From Aedes albopictus (lineage: Eukaryota > Arthropoda > Insecta > Diptera > Culicidae), in contig NC_085136.1 in assembly GCF_035046485.1 (NCBI RefSeq), positions 157,654,754-157,718,753 on the forward strand: a stretch of DNA of 64,000 bases, written 5' to 3'. Under the pieces are notes generated by a model, which made no database searches, was not told the origin of the DNA, and worked only from the letters and a program-made list of their open reading frames with translations. This document shows, piece by piece, positions 42,500-53,330 of the stretch; position 1 is the stretch's first letter, and every line of letters starts with the position of its first letter. A program made the translations under genes and the position numbers.

Positions 42500-45240
42500 C
42501 AGCGTTTAGAAAATTGAGTGTTTGTGGATGCCCCCATGCGGGAGTCTTGTCGCCACTTTTAGGAATCTCGTAGCAGAAGCGCATTTGAGATAACTCAATG
42601 TGGTTTTCCTATTTATGATTTTGCCCACGACAAGCCTCAACATGCTGCTTCATTTGTATATCTTAACTGAGAATCAGACTATGGAACTTCGTATCATTTG
42701 ATATGCAATTATCCAGTTTTTATGTAACTGCGTTTCCGAGTTCTCGATAAACACTTAATTAAGTTAAACTGACCTAAGAAGCCTGATTCCTCAGGATGTT
42801 CTTTTTTCTGAACCCGTTGTGGTAAGTAGTTATAGGCTTACTTTACGCGTTATACGTTATACGTTATACGTTTTTACTGTACTGTACTTTTCAGGGCGCT
42901 GTATGAACCCGCTATGGTACGCTTATGCGACTATGCCGATCCCATTCCCTTACCTTCCTTTTCCCAATCCTATCCCTTATTCCTCCCTTCTCTCTCCCTC
43001 AGGTAAATGATGAATAGGCTCGTATTCATGGCGATGGCACAAATTTCCCAAAATGGAGGAGAACGTGCCTCTGGAGCCGACCTACTGATACCTGATAGGT
43101 ACCTGATGTTGCTCATCCATTAGAAGCTTGGAGATCGCGTTTTTTATACAAAACAAATCCTAGCTTATCAAACACTGCTTTCGTTGTCCATAGAAAAAAA
43201 AATAATAATTGTATTGCAGATTTATCTTTGGCCTAGCTCAACATTATTTAAGTTTTAAGTCTTCAATGAAAATCAAAATGGAAGGTCTATGGAATGTGTT
43301 AGTGAAGTAGGCCAACGTCGGTCTCAACATTACCAAATCATCTGAAATGTCAAGCAAATGTTTGGATGTTTGTATGCGTGTGGAAGAATTTGCACGCTTG
43401 CAAAGCAAATCATGTGTTAATACTTAGCTTTGCTCCATTCTACGGTATTTAAAGTTACATACCAGAACCAGACTTCTCAAAATGACCAACATGTCATTCT
43501 ACCGTCCACCGACCTGAACACGGAAGCAATACAAGACATAATCATCATAACTGTAACCGATACTTGCGGTGCTATAGAGATTAAACGTACCAAATCAACC
43601 GGAAACCGAAACAACTGCAAATTAAAATCCCAGTGAGCATTCGTGTCAGTAAAGTGCTACCAGCTTCTTTTGCTCTCCCACCACTCCCCCATCCCGATTA
43701 GTAGTGTCAACAAAACTCTACCGATCCGGAGGTCGTCGAAGACTGGAAATGGCACTGTCAATTGACATTAACACCAAGCACAGGCAAACTGTCTCTTTCC
43801 TGTTCTTTTCGGAATTGGATAATTTTAATCACCACCCCCATTTTCTCTGCTTCCCCTTCCCGCTATCCTCCAGCTAAACTTTTTCCTCTGTGGTTGTCAG
43901 CATTTCTGCATATATTTGCTTGCGCTTCCCAGTACGAGTTCGATATCGATTCCTATGTTCATCAATATAGACCTGCCTTGTACCTATAGCTACCGAAATG
44001 GGACCGGAAATGGCGGAAGTCCTCTTCCTAGGCGGAAAGTGGAAATCACTTTGGGAATCTGTTGGCAAGTTATTTTAATTAAATTAAAGAAGAAGTCGAC
44101 AGGAGACAACCCGGAACAGAATGAAGGGTAGGACCTACTTGACTTGGCAGTTCCATCTCGCAAAATGTGTTAAAGTGCTGTTGGGCAAGTCGGTCTCTCT
44201 CCCTTCACCAATGCTGTGTGGTACTTCTAGTGGTTTTCGGTTATATTTCTAGGACCATCAACCAGCCTGTCAGTTTCCTGGAACCAACCAAGACGGCCTC
44301 GGACGGAAAGTGGAACAAAGTGATATTGACTCAATAGGAATAGACAGTCAGTGCTTATTATTTTTATTTGTAGTTTTCTTTTGGTGCCATGATGCTCGCT
44401 TCCTATTGAATCGGACAGGAAATTAAATACTGTCGGAAAGCGATCTATGATGAAAAGAAATCATGCTCTTTTGCACTTGTGTCAGTTCAATTTTCGTCAA
44501 AAAAAGGTTCCAATCAAACTGAAAGAAAAAAATGTTTCCAACTTGTGGAATTGCATTGGTCGAACGGAAACTGTGTATCTGAGAGTTAGCAAATCCCATG
44601 AGCATAAATACAAACGCTCAAGTAATCAAAACTGTTACCGGTAGCTACGTAACAGAGCGAGAAAGTGGGAAATTATGGTCGGGCAAATTAAGTGCTACAC
44701 ACCGAGCACACTACAAATCCAATTAAAAAGTATCTCGCGGGAATCATCAAGACAATTTTCTTAGTTTTCTCATTAAGCTCGACTGGGCTTTTGGTGTGAC
44801 CATTACTGAGTGGGAGATCGAACTGAAAGCTACGGCAGAAGTAAGATTCTATCAGTAAAGTTTTTATGAGCAAACATTTGAAAACGTTTCAACGTTATGA
44901 AAACATAGTTTGGGCTAAACAAATCGATATAGGAAAACATATAATACAATATGATCTGCGCTTTCCATCTAAATATTCCATTTAGTGATGATGATGCCTT
45001 TTTCAAGCGTTCAACAGCACAGACCGCCTTCTCAGACAAGTATGCGTGTAATAGGGTCTTAAAGCTTTACCTTGATTCTTGGTTTGAACCACAAACGATG
45101 GTCTAAGAATGATTTTTAACTCATTTTTATTGATTTTTTAATTTATATTTCAAGCCTAACTGCGCTCCTGGGTTTTCCTTTGAATCGTGCCCTCTATCGA
45201 CAAGCACATCAAACCAACACAGAGTCAAAACTGTGGAAAC
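42500..45240. other. Long spacer without recognised gene
   Basis: No coding similarity, TIR or retroelement motif was found. A short triple repeat, gttatacgttatacgttatac, lies near 42848-42870. Composition is ordinary. It could hold host regulatory DNA, but nothing in the sequence supports a specific call. Confidence 0.45.
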
Positions 45241-45539
45241 CTTTAACCCTTTGGAGCCGGAGGGGTCATATATGACCCCAACATAGAAACGGCTGTATAA
45301 ATGCACCCGTTCGATAAAACAGAATACTATCTTCGGCAAAGTTGTTGCTAATTGAGTCATCTATTAGGGGGAAAAATGAGAATATTTGTATTTGGGACTT
45401 CATTGATAACCTAGAACATCCTGAACATCATGAATTTGGGAAAACGAAACAATTGACATACCAGTTGTTTAAAAAATGAACATGGTTGTTGGTTACGTTT
45501 ATATGTATTCATTTAGCCTTCGTCAAGAATATCAAAAGG

Positions 45540-46990
45540 TGTTTTATATTCTGGGTTGTTCTAGGTGTTCCAAACTGTCCTATAGTGAAGTCCTTCAAAT
45601 CTATACGAATAATTTTATACATTTTCGCCACAAATAATAGCATTGCATAACCTACTGGGATCCATGAAGCTCTTGACATCTACAATGTCATTTATAGATA
45701 CTATAGGGATATTTCAGGTCAGCTAAACTACCTCGGAGATCAGAACTTCAGGTCTACACTCGTAACAGTATCCATTTCTGTCATACTGAGTAACGTTTCA
45801 TAATCAACCGCAGTTACTGGAGCAATCTGAAGCCTACTAGCTTATAATAAACCTTTGGGACATTCAGGGTTGTCCAAACTGTTCTACAATGAAGTCCTTC
45901 AAATCTACAAGAATAACTTTGTGTTTTCGCCATAAATAATAGTATTGCATAATCTGCTGGGATCCGCGAAGCTCTTGAAAACTCAAATGTCATTTAGAGA
46001 TACTACAGGAATATTCCAGGTCAGCCAAACTACCTTGTAGTTCAGGACTTCAGGTCTACACTCGTAACAGTATCCATTTCTGTCATACTGAGTTACGCTG
46101 CGTAATCAACCGAGTTACTGGAGCAATCTGAAGTCTACTAGCTTATTATAAACCTTTGGGACATTCAGGGTTGTCCAAACTGTTGTACAATGAAGTCCTT
46201 CAAATCTACAACAATATCTTTATGTGTTTTCGTCATAAATAATAGTATTGCATAATCTACTAGGATCTGCGAAGCTCTTGAAATCTCAAATGACATTAAT
46301 TTGACACTACAGGGATATTCCAGATCAGTCAAACTACCTTGGAGTTCTGGACTTCAAGTCTACACTCGTAACAACAGCCAAATTTGCTATACTGAGTAAC
46401 GTTGCTTATTTATCCGTGGTTGCTGGACCAATCTAAAGCCTACTTTTTTTTATTATAAACCTTTGGGACATTCAGGTTCGTCCAAACTGTTCTATAATGA
46501 AGTGCTTCAAATCTACAAGAAAAACTTTATGTGTTTTCACCATAAATAATAGCCTAGTATAATCTGCTGAGATCCATGAAACTCTTGAAATCTCGAAAGT
46601 CATTTAGAGACACTATGGGAATATTCCAGGTCAGCCAAACTATCTTTGAGTTCAGAACACCACCTATATCTGGCATACTGTGTAACGTTTCATAAACAAT
46701 CGCGGTGACTGGACCAACCTGAAGTCTTCTATATATTATCATAAACCTTTTTGATATTGAGTGTCGTCCAAACTATCCTGAAGTTTAGCTCTTGATAGTA
46801 ACAGTAGTTATTCTCAAAATGAACTTTAAACTGTAAACCCCCTGGCATTTCATGAGTCATTTCAAGATAGTTTTGCGATATTTCAGATCAACAACACTAC
46901 TCTGGAGACCATAACTTCAGGTCTACACTTGTGATTATAGCTTTTGCCGCAACGTTAAGTAGTGTTACATAATCCACTGTACTTACCAAA
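45540..46990. repeat. ~300-bp tandem repeat array, about five units
   Basis: ccaaac(tgt) anchors recur at 45570, 45873, 46174, 46482 and 46768, spaced 303, 301, 308 and 286 bp. Each unit has acctttgggacattcag, agtccttcaaatctac, cataaataatag and ggtctacactcgtaac. The middle units are most alike and the outer ones diverged. No coding; family unknown. Confidence 0.85.
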
Positions 46991-46999
46991 GTAAGGAAC

Positions 47000-48236
47000 A
47001 ATAAGCGTTGTTATATATATTTTTGGCATATTGTGCGCTTCTTTACTGTTATGAAGCTAAGTTAATACCCCGAATCCTTTGCATAGTGCATGTCGTATTA
47101 CTTTATCACCATTGAGAAGTTATAAAGCATTCGGTTTTGTTACAGTAGTCATTTTCAACATAATCACAAGGAAGGATTCTGATTGATAGGTTCCGCTTTT
47201 ACCACGCTCCTTTTTCAGTCAAAATCGGATCCCTTAACGAGGTCAAGAAATGATACCGATATTGACCATGCATCAGGACCCTAGTTCCTTCTGTTTCAAA
47301 CCAGTGAACACCGAATAAAAGATTAGGTATATTAACCCGTTTTTCCTTGTTTCAAGATCCATCTCGGCCACACCTAAAACCGAGACCAGGCATGGAATCC
47401 TCCTCAGAGCAAAACGAGAGAACAAAAAATCTGCTCCGCGCTCCCGCATTCAAAGCTAGAGCGTTTTCTCCCGTTTTGTTTCAACTTCCTGCTTGTAGCT
47501 TGTGACTCCGAAAAACGTGCGGATTGGTTGCACAAAAAAGTGCGTTTCCTCAAAATTGAGGCACTTTGTGCACGCCGGGAGTAAACATAAATATGTTTAT
47601 GATAATAAATCATTCATTAACAAGTTTCCAAGTATTTAAGTGTGCAATTCTGTCATACCACCCGACCGGCAAGCTCATAGTGTGAACAACGCCATAGAAA
47701 TTGTCGACCAACTTACCGGGTTCCTCAAAAATGAGGCACAAAAAAGTTTCACTTTGTGTTGATTCTAGTGGCTCGACGTTTCTCTTTGTCTCGCTCCCGT
47801 TTTCTCTTTGTGCATCGCTCCCGCACAAACGACTTCGGTAGGAACGCACAAAGAAAAAGAGAGCAAAAACGTTCATTTGAGGCACATTGTGGGAGCAAAT
47901 AACAAGCCTGACCGAGACCTTTCACTTTCAACAAGGTGTGAATTGTAATAAAGACCAAAGTGTTTTCCTGTGATTACTAAAATATGCTGCTCCACTAGTT
48001 GGAAGCAGTTAGGACTAGGGTTGAGTTTGGTAGATCTTTCACCGCAACGCTACATAAAAAGGTGATCTAGCCACACTACGGGCTTCGTTAAAGATCAAGC
48101 ATAATTTAAACCCCTTCAACCATTCATCCATCAGCACGGGTCGCCTGACACTTTGGGTTGAGGTTACCTGTTTGGTGGACTATTACCCCCGGAACAGGTA
48201 GTCTGTAGTGCTATTCTAAGCCGGTAACTAGACGGA
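47000..48236. other. Spacer without recognised gene
   Basis: The word gaggcac recurs at three places (47560-47890) near gctcccg/cgggagc motifs, hinting at an old repeat, but no element can be delimited. Confidence 0.35.
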
Positions 48237-48755
48237 CTTCAGAAGACTTCCTGGGCATGATAGATTACAAATTGGAGCTTTGCATCATGAAAGAAGTCAC
48301 CGTTATATCCGTAGAGTTTAGGATCTAAACTCAAGAACAGTTTGAATGACCTAGAATATCCTGATTGATCTGATATTGTCTACACGCAAAAAAATCCGTT
48401 CCGATATACGTGAACTCCCAATCACGGCAACGGGAACAAACGGGAACTATGCATAGCAACGATAACAACAATAAGAAATGTACACCGTGAACTAGATTTC
48501 ACGTTTTCTAGAACGCCCATATTGACAGCTGGAACTAGTTCCAGTTCACGGTGTATATTTGCTTGTTCTCATATTTGCGTTTGTTTGTTCACGTTTATCA
48601 GAACGGTTTTCTGAGCGTGTATATTAAGCTTTCAGAAGACTTACTGGGCATGATAGTTTACAAATCGTAGCTTTGTATAATGAAAGAAGTTATCGTTACA
48701 CCCGTAGGCTTTAGGATCTAAACTCAAGAAAAGTTTAAATGACCTAGGATATCCA
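48237..48755. repeat. Direct repeats (~130 bp) flanking a MITE
   Basis: 48237-48365 and 48627-48755 are similar in the same orientation: cagaagactt(c/a)ctgggcatgatag, aatgaaagaagt, taggatctaaactcaaga and atgaccta. They lie about 390 bp apart with the MITE between, so this is an old tandem array with a later insertion. Confidence 0.65.
48383..48619. mobile_element. TA-flanked MITE, 237 bp
   Basis: Imperfect inverted ends CACGCAAAAAAATCCGTTC and CACGCTCAGAAAACCGTTC, flanked by TA (48381-48382, 48620-48621). The interior holds a second inverted pair, tacaccgtgaacta and agttcacggtgta. No coding. Confidence 0.72.
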
Positions 48756-49084
48756 GAAAAACAATTCTTCATTATATCTACCGTTTTATGCTATTGACCA
48801 CCCAAACTACAGAAAAAAAGTAGAATAAACTCCATAATAACGCTTGGACAAATTTCGGCTTCAAAGGTTTGAACTACCTTATATATCTAGTTCAAATAGT
48901 TAAACGAAACTTCACACCGTTATGTACGTGTTTATTTAGCAATATTTTGCTCAGTTATTATCATAGCCAGTAACTAGGGTATAAGAAATCACATTGAAAC
49001 CCCTTTGAAACATCCTTGAGAACCACGGGGATTTCTTTTTCACCCTCGGGAATCCTCTCAGAATCCCATACATACATACATACA

Positions 49085-49510
49085 TACATTTATTTGTTCA
49101 ACATCATTAAGACAAGACATAATCAACAATAGTACGCCACAATACTCGGTTTGTGGCTGCCGCTCTCCATCCTCGGTCGCGCCCAATGCTCGCCAAGTCA
49201 CGCTCCACCTGGTCCGCCCATCGTGCTCTCTGCGCTCCACGCCTTCTTGTGCCAACCGGATCAGTTGCAAACACCAGCTTTGCAGGGTTGTTGTCCGGCA
49301 TTCTTGCAACATGCCCTGCCCACCATATCCTTCCGGATTTGGCCACTTTCTGGATGCTGGGTTCGCCGTAAAGTTCAGCGAGCTCGTGGTTCATCCTTCT
49401 CCGCCACACACCGTTCTCCTGCACACCGCCGAAGATCGTTCTTAGCACGCGTCGCTCGTAAACTCCGAGTGCTTGTAGGTCCTCCTCGAGCATGGTCCAT
49501 GTCTCGTTAG
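49085..49510 (-). pseudogene. RTE-like non-LTR retrotransposon (host E), C-terminus and 3' end
   Basis: From 49510 leftwards: ETWTMLEEDLQALGVYERR (the first residues in another frame), VLRTIFGGVQENGVWRRRMN, RIWWAGHVARMPDN, GAQRARWADQVERDLASIGR, ending IVDYVLS-stop. The 3' UTR is short and ends in an atgt repeat tail (49070-49095). A short UTR with a microsatellite tail and this C-terminus fit the RTE clade. The rest of the element is at 55531-57697, beyond the 6-kb foldback insertion. Confidence 0.78.
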
Positions 49511-49556
49511 GGTGGGGCTAATTTCAAAAAATCTCTCCGATATATGATTTCTCAAG

Positions 49557-51005
49557 TCTCAAGTTCTCAAGCTTCGCTTCATAAAAATAATTCTTCCATT
49601 GATTATTACTCCGATTACTTTTCTTTTCAACAAAATAATAGCAACAGGTTGTTATCCGTCTGCATGGAAATATTCAAAGGTTGTGCCTATTCATAAAAAT
49701 GCTGCTAGTAATAACTTGGAAAATCTACGCCCGATAAGTATTTTATGTGCAATTTCTAAAGCTTTCGAAAGGGTCCTTAAGAACCAGATTTCGGAATATA
49801 TCAACAATAACGATTTTCTTACACCTTTCCAGTCTGGTTACCGACCAAAACACAGTACGAAAACAGCCATGTTAAAAATTCTAGACGATATCGGAATATT
49901 AATTGTTTCTGGAAAGCCCGTTGCTCTTATTTTGCTTGATTTTTCCAAAGCGTTCGACTCCGTTTCCCATAGAATGCTATGTAGAAAACTAGTTCGAAAT
50001 TTTGGATTTTCTTGTGATGCAGCAAATTTAATCAAGTCCTATCTCAGTGAACGATATCAGTCAGTTTGCAGTAATAATAGTCTATCAAGCTTTCTTCCAG
50101 TACCGTCTGGTGTACCTCAGGGATCCATCCTTGGGCCTATACTATTTACATTGTATATCAATGATCTGCCGAACGTACTAAAACATTGCAAAGTTCATAT
50201 CTACGCTGATGATGTACAATTGATTTTTGACTGCTCAAATTTTTCAACTGAAACCATTGCTGCTTTAGTCAATGAAGACTTAGATAGAATATCGTCATGG
50301 GCAAGAAGTAACGGTTTATCACTGAATGTTAGAAAAACTTTTGCTATAATGATAAATGAGAATCGGCAATTAAGCAAACCACAACTGAAGTTAAACGATA
50401 CTGATATAACGTTTGTAGAAGGTACAAAAAATTTAGGCTTCAAGATTACTTTAAATTTTGAATGGGATAATTTTTTTGCCGCACAATGTGGAAAAATCTA
50501 CGCTAAACTGCGGAGTCTTCAGCTTGGGGCTCATTTTCTTAGCACTGATATTAAATTGAAACTATTTAAAAGTCTACTATTACCTCATTTTATTGAATGC
50601 GATTTTCTGCTCTTCCAAGCATCTTCTCGTTCTCTAAATAAAATGCGAGTCGCTCTCAACGCCTGCGTAAGATTTGTTTTCCATTTAAGTCGTTTTTCGT
50701 CAGTCTCACATTTGCAGGCACGTCTGATCGGATGTCGATTTGAAAATTTTGCTAAATTGAGATGCTGTTTATCTATTTTCAAGCTACTTGAATGCCAAAA
50801 GCCGTTTTACTTACATAGAAAACTAATTCCACGTGAACTTCGGTCAAGAAAGTTTCTTCTTCCCAGGCATCGCACAGTTAAATATGGAAATTCGTTTTTC
50901 GTGAAAGGTGTTGCTATTTGGAACTCTCTACCAAACTTTATTACTGTAGAAAGATCTGCAGCAGTTTTTAAAAGGATATGCATCGAACACTTCAACACAG
51001 TTTAA
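49557..51005 (+). CDS. Reverse transcriptase, long open but 5'-truncated
   Basis: The frame is open from the 5' junction (about 49557) to the stop after HFNTV at 51003-51005. It has no natural start; TTG at 49599 is only the first alternative codon. Motifs: YSKVVPIHKNAA, LRPISILCAISKAFERVL, YRPKHSTKTAML, LILLDFSKAFDSVSH (first Asp), SGVPQGSILGPILFTLYIND and HIYADDVQLIF (Asp pair), then SLNVRKTFAIM. All RT catalytic residues are present and no stop occurs across about 480 codons, so the copy is young. The endonuclease is missing, so it cannot be autonomous. Clade: CR1/Jockey/I group, unresolved. Confidence 0.83.
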   Translation, partial: SQVLKLRFIKIILPLIITPITFLFNKIIATGCYPSAWKYSKVVPIHKNAASNNLENLRPISILCAISKAFERVLKNQISEYINNNDFLTPFQSGYRPKHSTKTAMLKILDDIGILIVSGKPVALILLDFSKAFDSVSHRMLCRKLVRNFGFSCDAANLIKSYLSERYQSVCSNNSLSSFLPVPSGVPQGSILGPILFTLYINDLPNVLKHCKVHIYADDVQLIFDCSNFSTETIAALVNEDLDRISSWARSNGLSLNVRKTFAIMINENRQLSKPQLKLNDTDITFVEGTKNLGFKITLNFEWDNFFAAQCGKIYAKLRSLQLGAHFLSTDIKLKLFKSLLLPHFIECDFLLFQASSRSLNKMRVALNACVRFVFHLSRFSSVSHLQARLIGCRFENFAKLRCCLSIFKLLECQKPFYLHRKLIPRELRSRKFLLPRHRTVKYGNSFFVKGVAIWNSLPNFITVERSAAVFKRICIEHFNTV

Positions 51006-51150
51006 AAACATAAGTAAGTGTAGTAGAGTTGTATTAAATGTCATCTTCAATTTCTGGCCACTTGTTCTACTATTTAATATATGTTTTGTAACATTAAAAA
51101 AGACATTGTCTTAAGTTACTTGTTAATAAATGTAATAATAATAATAATAA
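49557..51150 (+). mobile_element. 5'-truncated non-LTR retrotransposon with (TAA)n tail
   Basis: A single RT domain fragment, a ~120-bp 3' UTR and a tail of eight or more TAA units (about 51124-51150). It is inserted within the left arm of the foldback element; aagt at each junction is a possible short duplication. The (TAA)n tail recalls I-type and some CR1-type elements. Confidence 0.8.
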
Positions 51151-51683
51151 TAATAAAGTGATCTACTAGTCGAAATAAGTCAGCTGTACAAAAATGAGCG
51201 ATTTCGGTTGATATTTAGGGGTGGCGCAAAGGGTTCAAGTGAAATTTTTGCTAGAACAAACTTTCAAAAATCATTTCAAATTTAATTTTCAAACTTACTT
51301 TTTCTAGACTAAATCGGTGATTCTAGAACCCAATTGGGCCAAATTTGTGCTCAAAATTGCTGGTTTCCGAGATATTTGAGAAAAATGTCATATTTTGGTA
51401 CCAAACCCAAAAAATACTGAAAAACGACATTTTTTTTTTTCAAATATTTCAGAAACCAGTAGAGATATCGCAATTTTGAGCACAAATTTGGTCCAATTGG
51501 GTTCCAGAATCACCGATTTAGTCTAAAAAAAATAAGTTTGAAAATTAAATTTGAAATGATTTTTGAAAGTATGTTCTAGCAAAAATTTCACTTGAACCCT
51601 TTGCGCCACCCCTAAATATCAACCGAAATCGCTAATTTTTGTACAGCTGACTTATTTCGACTAGTAGATCATTTTCCACTTGG
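51150..51683. repeat. Large palindrome forming the foldback arms
   Basis: Left agtgatctactagtcgaaataag pairs with cttatttcgactagtagatca at 51640-51672, and pairing continues with few mismatches through aggggtggcgcaaagggttc, atcatttcaaatttaattttc and ccaattgggcc to a centre near 51410. Arms are about 250 bp. Confidence 0.85.
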
Positions 51684-51708
51684 GAAATCATATATCGGAG
51701 AGATTTTT

Positions 51709-51741
51709 GCCTTTCTCGTACACTAAGTGTACTGGAAAGGC
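51709..51741 (-). other. Terminal hairpin of Helentron-like copy 1
   Basis: gcctttc-tc-gtacactaagtgtac-tg-gaaaggc: a 7-bp outer stem, a 2-nt mismatch, and a gtacact/agtgtac inner stem. It is identical in plan to 30852-30884. Confidence 0.78.
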
Positions 51742-51835
51742 TATATGTTCACTCCAAAAATGACTTTTTGATAGAAGGCTCGGAGTGTCGAGTCACATAT
51801 ACCAATCAACTCAGCTCGACGAATTGAGATGATGT

Positions 51836-51890
51836 CTGTATGTGTGTATGTATGTGTGTATGTATGTGTGTATGTGTGTGTGTGTGTGTA
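51836..51890. repeat. TATG/TG microsatellite
   Basis: Runs of tatgtgtgtatgtatgtgtg and then (tg)n. It holds the same relative position (between core and hairpin) as the AC-rich run at about 30714-30757 in copy 2. Confidence 0.85.
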
Positions 51891-52029
51891 CAAATAAACT
51901 CACATCACTTTTTGGCAGTAAACCTCAACCGATTTTAACGACCGACGGTTCATTCGGCGGGGAATCTGGTCCCATTGTTTCCTATTGAAAATGGTTCGGA
52001 TCGGTCCAGCCGTTCCGGAGTTATGGCTA

Positions 52030-53330
52030 TTTAGGTGTTCCGGAACGGTACCCCAGGAAGGGACCAGATATGAAAACGCATCAAACCTATGCATGCGACA
52101 CATCAAACCATGGCATTTTCGATAACCTGATGAGCGGTAAGCTGAAAAATAGTCTAAGACCATATCTGAACCGGTAGTGTTCCGGAACCGTTTCCGGGTG
52201 TCCCGCCGGAAGTGACCAATTATACAATTGAAACAAACCCATGCATGCGACACATCAAACCACGGCATTTTCGATGACCCGATGGACAATGAGCAGGAAA
52301 ATCATCTCAGACCATATCTGAACCGGTAGTGTTCCGGAACCGGTTCTAGGCGTTCCACTGGAAGTGGCAAAACACACAATTGAACCAAACCCATGCATGC
52401 GACACGTCAAACCACGGCATTTTCGATGACCTGATGGACAATGAACAGGAAAACATTCTCAGGCCATATCTGAACCGGTATTGTTCCGGAACCGGTTCTA
52501 GGCGTCCCGCTGGAAGTGGCCAAATATACAAGTAAACCAAACCCATGCATGCGACACATCCAACCACGGCATTTTCGATAACCTGGTGAGCGGCAAGCAG
52601 GAAAATAGTCTCAGACCATTACTGAACCGGTAGTGTTCCGGAACCGGTTCTAGGCGTCCCGCTGGAAGTGGCCAAATAAACAATTGAACCAAACCCATAC
52701 ATGCGACACATCAAACCACGGCATTTTCGACGACCCCATGGACAATGAGCAGGAAAATCATCTCAGACCATATCTGAACCGGTAGTGTTCCGGAACCGGT
52801 TCTAGGCGTTCCACTGGAAGTGGCAAAACACACAATTGAACCAAACCCATGCATGCGACACGTCAAACCACGGCATTTTCGATGACCTGATGGACAATGA
52901 ACAGGAAAACATTCTCAGACCATATCTGAACCGGTATTGTTCCGGAACCAGTTCTAGGCGTCCCGCTGAAGGGGCCAAATAAACAATTGAACCAAACCCA
53001 TACATGCGACACATCAAACCACGGCATTTTCGATGACCCGATGGAAAATGAGCAGGAAAATCATCTCAGACCATATCTGAACCGGTAGTGTTCCGGAACC
53101 AGTTCTAGGCGTCCCGCTGGAAGTGGCAAAACACACAATTGAACCAAACCCATGCTTGCGACACATCCAACCACGGCATTTTCGATAACCTGATGGACAA
53201 TGAGCAGGAAAATCATCTCAGACCATATCTGAACCAGTAGTGTTCCAGAACCGGTTCCGGGGTTCCCGCCGATGGGGTCAAATCTGAAAGAGAAACAAAC
53301 CCGTGCATGCGTCACATTAAATAGCGGCTT
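52030..53330 (-). repeat. 152-bp tandem repeat array with 456-bp higher-order pattern
   Basis: gcatgcgaca anchors occur at 52091, 52243, 52395, 52547, 52699, 52851, 53002, 53154 and 53305: spacing 152 bp with two of 151. Variant words recur every third unit: ttccactggaagtggcaaaa at about 52349 and 52805, ccggtattgttccggaacc at about 52476 and 52932 (456 bp apart). Periodic antisense frames here are by-products. Degenerate units continue to about 54600. Confidence 0.88.

Noticed and set aside
52346..53315. Several repeated minus-strand frames of 66-84 codons
   Set aside because: They recur because of the 152-bp tandem repeat and have no start context or domain; by-products of the array.
52030..53330. 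Possible CRISPR array from evenly spaced repeats
   Set aside because: The whole 152-bp unit repeats, with no unique spacers, in an evidently animal genome.
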